Notes under the pieces: generated by a model
Database searches by the model: none
Told to the model about the DNA's origin: nothing
Seen by the model: the letters and a program-made list of their open reading frames with translations, nothing else
Program-made: the position numbers and the translations under genes
DNA from: Sinorhizobium numidicum
GTDB taxonomy: Bacteria; Pseudomonadota; Alphaproteobacteria; Rhizobiales; Rhizobiaceae
Assembly (NCBI RefSeq): GCF_029892045.1
Contig: NZ_CP120368.1
Coordinates: 3,410,001 to 3,474,000, forward strand
Length of the DNA: 64,000 nucleotides
Direction: 5' to 3'
Part shown: positions 57,255 through 64,000 of the stretch, piece after piece
Numbering within the stretch: position 1 is the first letter of the stretch
Layout: each line of letters opens with the position of its first letter

Positions 57255-57313
57255 ATTCGGGAAACATTCGTTTGACATTCGAAATGTTTTCGTTTTTACT
57301 GCTTTCACTTTCG
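57255..57313. promoter_or_regulatory. helically phased WTTCG repeats upstream of glpD
   Basis: WTTCG occurs at 57255, 57266, 57277 and 57288, exactly 11 bp apart, and again at 57309 (21 bp, about two turns). All face the same side of the helix, as expected for a DeoR-type oligomer (GlpR). The array sits 48 to 106 bases before the glpD start. Confidence 0.6.
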
Positions 57314-57360
57314 CGAGGCGTTTTAAATTGTGCATTGCGAAATGTGGAGGGGAACTTACA

Positions 57361-58878
57361 GTGTCAGAGCAGGCAATCTTCGACGTCTTCATCATAGGCG
57401 GCGGCATCAACGGATGCGGCATTGCCCGTGATGCGACTGGTCGGGGATATTCCGTCGCGCTCGCCGAAATGAACGATTTCGCCTCCGGTACCTCGTCCGG
57501 TTCCACCAAGCTCATCCACGGCGGCCTGCGCTATCTCGAACACTACGAGTTCCGCCTCGTGCGCGAAGCGTTGATGGAGCGCGAAGTGCTCTGGGCGATG
57601 GCGCCGCATGTCATTTGGCCGATGCGCTTTGTTCTTCCCTATCACAAGGGCGGTCCGCGCCCGGCCTGGCTGATCCGCCTTGGCCTTTTTCTCTACGATC
57701 ATATCGGCGGGCGCCAGCTGCTGCCGGCGACAGGCACACTGGACATGACCCGCGATCCGGCGGGGGCGCCGTTGAAGCGGCTTTTCACCAAGGCGTTCGA
57801 ATATTCCGACGGTTGGGTCAACGATGCTCGTCTGGTGGTGCTTAATGCCCGCGACGCCGCCGATCGCGGCGCGCAGATCATGGCGCGCACCCGAGTCGTG
57901 GCCGCGCACCGGAAGGACGGCCGCTGGGCGGTCGAAACCGAGAACATGGCGACAGGCGCGCGGGCGACCGTACGCGCCCGCATGCTCGTCAATGCCACCG
58001 GCCCATGGGTGGATCAGGTGCTCGCGGGCGCGATCGGCAAGAACGACGTTCACAATGTGCGCTTGGTCCAGGGCAGCCATATCGTGGTGAAGAAGAAATT
58101 CGACGATCCACGCGCCTATTTCTTCCAGAATCCGGACGGGCGGATCATGTTCGCCATTCCTTACGAAGACGACTTCACGCTCATCGGCACCACGGACCGG
58201 GATTACACCGGCAATCCTGCGGATGTGCGCATCAGCGATGCCGAGATCGACTATCTCTGCAGCGCGGCGAGCGAATATTTCGCCGACCCCGTCACCAGGG
58301 GCGATATCGTCTGGACCTATTCGGCCGTGCGCCCTCTTTACGACGACGGCGCAAGCAAGGCGCAGGAGGCGACGCGCGACTACGTGTTGCGGCTTGAGAG
58401 CCAGAACGGGGAGGCTCCGCTTCTGAACGTCTTCGGCGGTAAGCTCACCACCTACCGGCGGCTTGCGGAATCCGCGCTCGAGAAAATCGGCGAGGCGATT
58501 GGCGTCAGGGGCGGGAAATGGACCGCCGGATCGCACCTGCCGGGCGGCGATTTTCCGGCGACCGGGTATGACGCAGAGGTCGCGAAACTGAAAGCAAGAT
58601 ATCCCTTTCTCGCCAAGCCGCATGCCCGACGCCTGGTGCGTCTCTACGGCACGGAGACGGGACGGCTTCTCGGAAGTGCCGCGAGCGAGGCGGATCTTGG
58701 AAGGCATTTCGGCGCGGATCTCTACGAAATCGAAGTCGATTGGCTGATTGGGCAGGAATGGGCGCGCCGCGCGGAGGACGTGCTCTGGCGCCGCACGAAG
58801 CTGGGGCTTAAGCTCTCGCCGGCAGAAGCCGTGGAGCTGGAGGGATATATGCGCGACGCAGCCAACGCCGCCGCCTGA
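57361..58878 (+). CDS. glpD: glycerol-3-phosphate dehydrogenase (aerobic)
   Basis: A 505-residue FAD enzyme oxidising glycerol-3-phosphate to dihydroxyacetone phosphate and feeding the quinone pool at the inner membrane. The FAD motif is FIIGGGINGCGIARDATGRG and GlpD motifs GTSSGSTKLIHGGLRYLEHYEF, RPLYDDG and FGGKLTTYRRLAE are present. The start is a GTG at 57361 with GGAGGGG about eight bases upstream (MSEQAIFDV...). It is followed 50 bases later by the glycerol transporter operon. Confidence 0.95.
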   Translation: MSEQAIFDVFIIGGGINGCGIARDATGRGYSVALAEMNDFASGTSSGSTKLIHGGLRYLEHYEFRLVREALMEREVLWAMAPHVIWPMRFVLPYHKGGPRPAWLIRLGLFLYDHIGGRQLLPATGTLDMTRDPAGAPLKRLFTKAFEYSDGWVNDARLVVLNARDAADRGAQIMARTRVVAAHRKDGRWAVETENMATGARATVRARMLVNATGPWVDQVLAGAIGKNDVHNVRLVQGSHIVVKKKFDDPRAYFFQNPDGRIMFAIPYEDDFTLIGTTDRDYTGNPADVRISDAEIDYLCSAASEYFADPVTRGDIVWTYSAVRPLYDDGASKAQEATRDYVLRLESQNGEAPLLNVFGGKLTTYRRLAESALEKIGEAIGVRGGKWTAGSHLPGGDFPATGYDAEVAKLKARYPFLAKPHARRLVRLYGTETGRLLGSAASEADLGRHFGADLYEIEVDWLIGQEWARRAEDVLWRRTKLGLKLSPAEAVELEGYMRDAANAAA

Positions 58879-58928
58879 TATCCCGCAATTGAAACTGCCG
58901 ATGGCTGGGTGGAACACCGGAGAATTCA

Positions 58929-59999
58929 ATGCTTGAAATGAAGAATATAACCAAGGTCGTGGGCGGGGAGACGCATATTCACCCGACCAACCTTGTGCTG
59001 GAGAGGGGGTCGCTCAACGTGCTGCTCGGCCCGACCCTTTCCGGCAAGACGTCGCTGATGCGGCTGATGGCCGGTCTCGACAAGCCTGCCTCCGGTTCGA
59101 TTCACTTCGACGGCGCCGACGTCACCGGCGTGCGCGTGCAGCAACGCTCCATCGCGATGGTTTATCAGCAGTTCATCAATTATCCGGCGATGACGGTCTA
59201 CGACAACATCGCCTCGCCGATGCGCATCAAAGGCGCCGACGCCGCCACGATCGACCGGGAAGTGCGCAAGGCGGCAGAGCTCTTGAAACTCACTCCCTAT
59301 CTCGACCGCACGCCTTTGAATCTTTCCGGCGGCCAGCAGCAACGAACCGCGCTTGCGCGCGCCATCGTCAAGAATGCCGACTTGGTGCTGCTCGACGAGC
59401 CGCTTGCCAACCTCGACTACAAGCTGCGCGAGGAACTGCGCGAGGAGCTTCCGAAGATCTTCTCCGCCTCCGGCGCGATCTTCGTCTATGCAACGACCGA
59501 GCCGTCGGAGGCGCTGCTGCTCGGTGGCAACACCGCGACCCTGAGCGAGGGACGCATCACCCAGTTCGGGCGCACCATCGACGTCTATCGCCGTCCGGCC
59601 GATATCGTCACCGCCCGCACCTTTGCCGACCCGCCGTTAAACACGATCGAACTGGTGAAGACCGGAACCAGCTTCACGCTCGATGCGAAGCCGATCCTTT
59701 CCGTTCCCGGTCATCTGTCCGCGGTTCCCGACGGGCCCTGCACGGTCGCGTTCCAGCCGCATCACATTTCTTTCGATCCGCCTAACGGAGGCGACAACCG
59801 GCTCACCGTCAAGACGGCGATTTCCGAGATCGCCGGTTCGGAAAGCTTCATTCACGTCGGTTTTGCCGGCGCGCGCTGGGTCATGCTCGCGCCCGGCATT
59901 CACGACATCGAACCGGACGCGGTCCTCGAGGTCTTTGTCGATACCCGTCACCTGATGGCCTTCGGGCCGGATGGGCGGGCGATCGGCGGAACCGCCTGA
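58929..59999 (+). CDS. glpS: glycerol ABC transporter ATPase GlpS, with degenerate Walker A and H-loop
   Basis: A 356-residue CUT1-type ATPase. The Walker A is GPTLSGKTS (residues 34-42), lacking the usual third Gly; the signature LSGGQQQRT is intact (132-140), Walker B LVLLDEP with the catalytic Glu is intact, but the switch His is Thr (VYATTEPSEAL, T190). The C-terminal part has an OB-fold (MalK-like) domain. It pairs with GlpT, whose motifs show the opposite degeneration. It is the first gene of the glpSTPQV-type operon. Confidence 0.92.
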   Translation: MLEMKNITKVVGGETHIHPTNLVLERGSLNVLLGPTLSGKTSLMRLMAGLDKPASGSIHFDGADVTGVRVQQRSIAMVYQQFINYPAMTVYDNIASPMRIKGADAATIDREVRKAAELLKLTPYLDRTPLNLSGGQQQRTALARAIVKNADLVLLDEPLANLDYKLREELREELPKIFSASGAIFVYATTEPSEALLLGGNTATLSEGRITQFGRTIDVYRRPADIVTARTFADPPLNTIELVKTGTSFTLDAKPILSVPGHLSAVPDGPCTVAFQPHHISFDPPNGGDNRLTVKTAISEIAGSESFIHVGFAGARWVMLAPGIHDIEPDAVLEVFVDTRHLMAFGPDGRAIGGTA

Positions 60000-60019
60000 G
60001 GAGGCGCTGGGAGGACACC

Positions 60020-61090
<1,071 letters not shown>

Positions 61091-61091
61091 C

Positions 61092-61958
61092 ATGGAAAAG
61101 ACCTGGAACAACAAGGCCTGGTTCATGGTCCTGCCAGTGCTGGTGCTCGTCGCCTTCTCTGCCGTGATCCCGCTGATGACCGTCGTCAACTATTCGGTGC
61201 AGGATACGTTCGGCAACAACGAGTTCTTCTGGGCCGGCACCGACTGGTTCCGGGAAGTGCTCGAATCCGACCGCTTCTGGGATGCTCTCGCCCGTAATCT
61301 GATCTTCTCGGCGATCATCCTGGCGATCGAAATCCCGCTCGGCATCCTCATCGCGCTCAACATGCCGAAAAAGGGCATCGGCGTGCCGATCTGCCTGGTG
61401 CTGATGGCACTGCCGCTCCTCATTCCGTGGAACGTCGTCGGCACCATCTGGCAGGTCTTCGGGCGCGTCGACATCGGCCTGCTCGGCCGCACGCTGGAAT
61501 CGCTCGGCATCAACTACAACTACGTGCAGAACCCGATCGATGCCTGGGTGACACTGATCATCATGGACGTCTGGCACTGGACAAGCCTTGTCGTGCTGCT
61601 CTGCTATGCCGGCCTCGTCTCGATCCCTGACGCCTACTATCAGGCCGCCAAGATCGACGGTGCATCGCGCTGGTCCGTCTTCCGCTACATCCAGCTTCCG
61701 AAGATGAAGCGCGTGCTCCTGATCGCCTTCCTGCTGCGCTTCATGGACTCGTTCATGATCTACACGGAACCCTTCGTCGTCACCGGCGGCGGCCCTGGGA
61801 ACTCGACCACCTTCCTATCGATCGACCTCGTCAAGATGGCCATCGGCCAGTTCGATCTCGGCCCGGCGGCAGCCCTCTCAATCATCTACTTCCTCATCAT
61901 CCTGTTGCTCTCGTGGATCTTCTACACCGTGATGACCACCAGCGACGCTCAGGGCTGA
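61092..61958 (+). CDS. glpP: glycerol ABC transporter permease GlpP
   Basis: A 288-residue CUT1 permease with six membrane helices. It starts one base after the stop of glpT (MEKTWNNKAWFMVLPVLVLVAF). The ATPase-contact loop is YYQAAKIDGASRWSVFRYIQLPKM, the EAA motif region. It forms the membrane channel with GlpQ. Confidence 0.92.
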   Translation: MEKTWNNKAWFMVLPVLVLVAFSAVIPLMTVVNYSVQDTFGNNEFFWAGTDWFREVLESDRFWDALARNLIFSAIILAIEIPLGILIALNMPKKGIGVPICLVLMALPLLIPWNVVGTIWQVFGRVDIGLLGRTLESLGINYNYVQNPIDAWVTLIIMDVWHWTSLVVLLCYAGLVSIPDAYYQAAKIDGASRWSVFRYIQLPKMKRVLLIAFLLRFMDSFMIYTEPFVVTGGGPGNSTTFLSIDLVKMAIGQFDLGPAAALSIIYFLIILLLSWIFYTVMTTSDAQG

Positions 61959-61978
61959 GAAAGGAGGGAGGAGACATC

Positions 61979-62800
61979 ATGAAAACGACACAACCGATTT
62001 CGCAGCGCCTCTCCTGGCTGGTACCGACGATCTACATCGTCTTCCTGCTGCTGCCGATCTACTGGCTCGTTAATATGAGCTTCAAGGAGACGAGCGAGAT
62101 TCTCAGCACCTTTTCGCTGTGGCCGCAGAATCCCACGCTTCGCAACTACACGGTGATCTTCACCGATCCTTCTTGGTATAACGGCTACATCAACTCGATC
62201 ACCTACGTGGTGTTGAACACGCTGATCTCGGTGACGGTGGCACTGCCGGCGGCCTATGCTTTCTCGCGGTACCGCTTCCTCGGCGACAAGCACCTGTTCT
62301 TCTGGCTGCTCACCAACCGGATGGCGCCGCCGGCGGTTTTCGCGCTGCCCTTCTTTCAGCTCTATTCCGCCTTCGGCCTGATCGACACGCATATTGCGGT
62401 GGCGATCGCACATTGCCTGTTCAACGTGCCGTTGGCTGTCTGGATCCTCGAAGGCTTCATGTCGGGGGTTCCGAAGGAGATCGACGAAACTGCCTATATC
62501 GACGGCTATTCCTTCCCGCGTTTCTTCGTGAAGATTTTCGTGCCGCTGATCGCTTCCGGCATCGGCGTCGCCGCTTTCTTCTGCTTCATGTTCTCGTGGG
62601 TCGAACTCTTGATCGCCCGCACGCTGACGACGACCGACGCCAAGCCCATCGCCGCGACGATGACCCGGACGGTCTCCGCCTCCGGTCTCGACTGGGGTGT
62701 GCTTGCGGCCGCCGGCGTCCTGACGATCATCCCCGGCGCGCTCGTGATCTATTTCGTCCGCAACTACATCGCCAAGGGCTTCGCCCTGGGCCGCGTCTGA
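61979..62800 (+). CDS. glpQ: glycerol ABC transporter permease GlpQ
   Basis: A 273-residue CUT1 permease. AAGGAGGGAGGAG precedes the ATG at 61979 (MKTTQPISQRLSWLVPTIYIV). The EAA loop reads VPKEIDETAYIDGYSFPRFFVKIFVPLIASG. It partners with GlpP in glycerol uptake. Confidence 0.92.
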   Translation: MKTTQPISQRLSWLVPTIYIVFLLLPIYWLVNMSFKETSEILSTFSLWPQNPTLRNYTVIFTDPSWYNGYINSITYVVLNTLISVTVALPAAYAFSRYRFLGDKHLFFWLLTNRMAPPAVFALPFFQLYSAFGLIDTHIAVAIAHCLFNVPLAVWILEGFMSGVPKEIDETAYIDGYSFPRFFVKIFVPLIASGIGVAAFFCFMFSWVELLIARTLTTTDAKPIAATMTRTVSASGLDWGVLAAAGVLTIIPGALVIYFVRNYIAKGFALGRV

Positions 62801-62812
62801 GGAGGTTTCGTC

Positions 62813-63094
62813 ATGAATTTTTCATGGATGGCATGGACGCTGCCGACGGCTTTGTTCTTCCTGTCGATCGCGCTGATGCTCGTCAGCATGGGGGTATGGG
62901 AATATTTCTCGCCGGGCGGCAATCCGCGCGTGGGCATTCTGCGCTTCGAGACGACGCGCGGCGACCGGCTCTTCGTCTCGCTGCTCGGAAGCGCATTCAT
63001 TCACCTCGCCTGGTTGGGGCTCGTCGGCACGAATCTCTGGTGGGCGCTCGCGCTCTCGGTGATCTACGCCATCGGCGTCTTCCGCTACGTCTGA
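62813..63094 (+). CDS. DUF2160 small membrane protein
   Basis: A 93-residue inner-membrane protein with three predicted helices (about 8-28, 52-70 and 75-92) and a charged linker with EYFSPGGNPRVGILRFETTRGDRLF. DUF2160 proteins are found in the glycerol ABC transporter operons of proteobacteria, between the second permease and the binding protein, and may be an accessory subunit. Twelve bases separate it from glpQ. Confidence 0.87.
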   Translation: MNFSWMAWTLPTALFFLSIALMLVSMGVWEYFSPGGNPRVGILRFETTRGDRLFVSLLGSAFIHLAWLGLVGTNLWWALALSVIYAIGVFRYV

Positions 63095-63104
63095 GGTACG
63101 GAAT

Positions 63105-63128
63105 GAAGGACGCCGGCCGGCGTCCTTC
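63105..63128. repeat. perfect 24-base palindrome between the DUF2160 gene and glpV
   Basis: GAAGGACGCCGG followed by its exact reverse complement (12 + 12). It lies 10 bases after the DUF2160 stop and 45 bases before the binding-protein gene. It has no T-run; such hairpins often stabilise the mRNA of the abundant binding protein in ABC operons. Confidence 0.75.
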
Positions 63129-63173
63129 GAAACTGCAATGGAACGCAATCGCAAAACCCAAAGGGAGGAAATT

Positions 63174-64000
63174 ATGCGACGGCATCTTTTGACAACGACG
63201 GCAGTGATGCTGCTGGCTTTTACAGGAACGGCCTTCGCCGGCATGGAGGAGGCAAAGCAATTCCTGGACAAGGAAATCGGCGATCTCTCCTCTCTCGACC
63301 GCGCGTCCCAAGAAGCGGAAATGCAATGGTTTGTCGATGCGGCAAAGCCTTTTGCCGGCATGGAGATCAAGGTCGTTTCCGAAACGATCACCACGCATGA
63401 ATATGAATCGAAGACCCTTGCCAAGGCCTTCTCCGACATCACCGGCATCAAGATCACGCATGACCTGATCGGCGAAGGCGACGTCGTCGAAAAGCTGCAG
63501 ACGCAGATGCAGTCGGGCGAAAACGTCTATGACGCCTACATCAACGATAGCGACCTGATCGGCACCCATTGGCGCTATCAGCAGGCCCGCAATCTGACCG
63601 ACTGGATGGCGAACGAAGGCAAGGACGTCACCAATCCAAACCTCGACATCGATGACTTCATCGGCAAGTCCTTCACCACCGCTCCGGACGGCAAGCTCTA
63701 CCAGCTTCCCGACCAGCAGTTCGCCAACCTCTACTGGTTCCGCTACGACTGGTTCAACGACCCGAAGATCCAGGAAGAATTCAAGGCCAAGTACGGCTAC
63801 GATCTCGGCGTTCCGGTCAACTGGTCTGCCTATGAGGACATCGCCGAGTTCTTCAACGGCCGCGAGATCGACGGCAAGAAGGTCTACGGCCACATGGACT
63901 ACGGCAAGAAGGACCCGTCGCTTGGCTGGCGCTTCACCGACGCCTGGCTGTCGATGGCCGGCAACGGCGACAAGGGCATCCCGAACGGCCGCCCGGTCGA
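63174..64000 (+). CDS. glpV: glycerol ABC transporter substrate-binding protein GlpV (5' part)
   Basis: The first 275 residues of a periplasmic binding protein; the gene runs past the window end. A signal peptide (RRHLLTTTAVMLLAFTGTAFAG) leads to a mature domain beginning MEEAKQFLDKEIGDLSSLDRASQEAEMQWFVDAAK, with FSDITGIKITHDLIGEGDVVEKLQTQMQSGE and DGKLYQLPDQQFANLYWFRYDWF, as in the CUT1 family glycerol-binding proteins. A GGGAGGA site precedes the ATG. Confidence 0.92.
   Translation, partial: MRRHLLTTTAVMLLAFTGTAFAGMEEAKQFLDKEIGDLSSLDRASQEAEMQWFVDAAKPFAGMEIKVVSETITTHEYESKTLAKAFSDITGIKITHDLIGEGDVVEKLQTQMQSGENVYDAYINDSDLIGTHWRYQQARNLTDWMANEGKDVTNPNLDIDDFIGKSFTTAPDGKLYQLPDQQFANLYWFRYDWFNDPKIQEEFKAKYGYDLGVPVNWSAYEDIAEFFNGREIDGKKVYGHMDYGKKDPSLGWRFTDAWLSMAGNGDKGIPNGRPV

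Overview
This 64 kb window is high-GC chromosomal DNA from an alphaproteobacterium of the order Rhizobiales, most likely Sinorhizobium/Ensifer. The evidence is the codon and GC style, 5-aminolevulinate synthase (the alphaproteobacterial route to heme), an fdsGBACD-type formate dehydrogenase, a GlpSTPQV-type glycerol ABC transporter, typical rhizobial intergenic palindromes, and a gene order (metH, AGE-family isomerase, dxr/hemA, CODH-like genes, arginase/rocD, cheW) that matches my recollection of the S. meliloti chromosome. That placement comes from memory and was not searched.

Layout. 1-5645 (+): a branched-chain-amino-acid-type ABC transporter (binding protein cut by the window edge, two ATPases, two permeases), then a GMC-family dehydrogenase. 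5686-12413 (-): cobalamin-dependent methionine synthase metH with a perfect 20-bp palindrome in its leader, then an AGE-family isomerase, a HbpS/GlcG-like protein and a ROK sugar kinase. tRNA-Arg(CCT) lies at 12651. 13040-17522: an ABC exporter, a PCMT-like methyltransferase and an MscS channel.

17523-26330 is the accessory, decaying part. Two IS110-family (IS1111-like) insertion sequences of 1368 bp, in the same orientation and with one silent difference seen, flank about 4.7 kb. That segment holds an orphan choline/betaine-type binding protein, an alpha/beta hydrolase, a BetI-like regulator, a frameshifted glutathione S-transferase, a GNAT remnant, a broken P-loop gene and a small ABM-like protein. 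A DGPF/YCII protein and further gene fragments follow the second IS.

26486-33616: dxr and hemA are convergent; hemA has a candidate FNR/FixK box upstream. A three-gene molybdenum hydroxylase operon (S, L, M subunits) carries the form II AYRGAGR loop, so it is probably not a true CO dehydrogenase. A glycine-zipper lipoprotein follows. 33838-42914: a tamA/tamB outer-membrane assembly pair; tamB (2349 codons) contains an in-frame, almost identical 1434-bp tandem duplication. 43112-48065: an APH(3')-like phosphotransferase, a VOC protein, an Lrp-type regulator divergent from arginase and ornithine aminotransferase (arginine to glutamate semialdehyde), and a cheW.

48142-56291 (-): an NAD-dependent molybdenum formate dehydrogenase operon (fdsG-fdsB-fdsA-fdhD-fdsD), preceded by a LysR regulator and a short-chain dehydrogenase. 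56465-64000 (+): a glycerol / glycerol-3-phosphate locus with glpR, glpD, the paired ATPases glpS and glpT, permeases glpP and glpQ, a DUF2160 membrane protein and the binding protein glpV (cut by the window end). GlpS and GlpT have complementary degenerate ATPase motifs, and GlpR-type TTTCG repeats precede both glpR and glpD.
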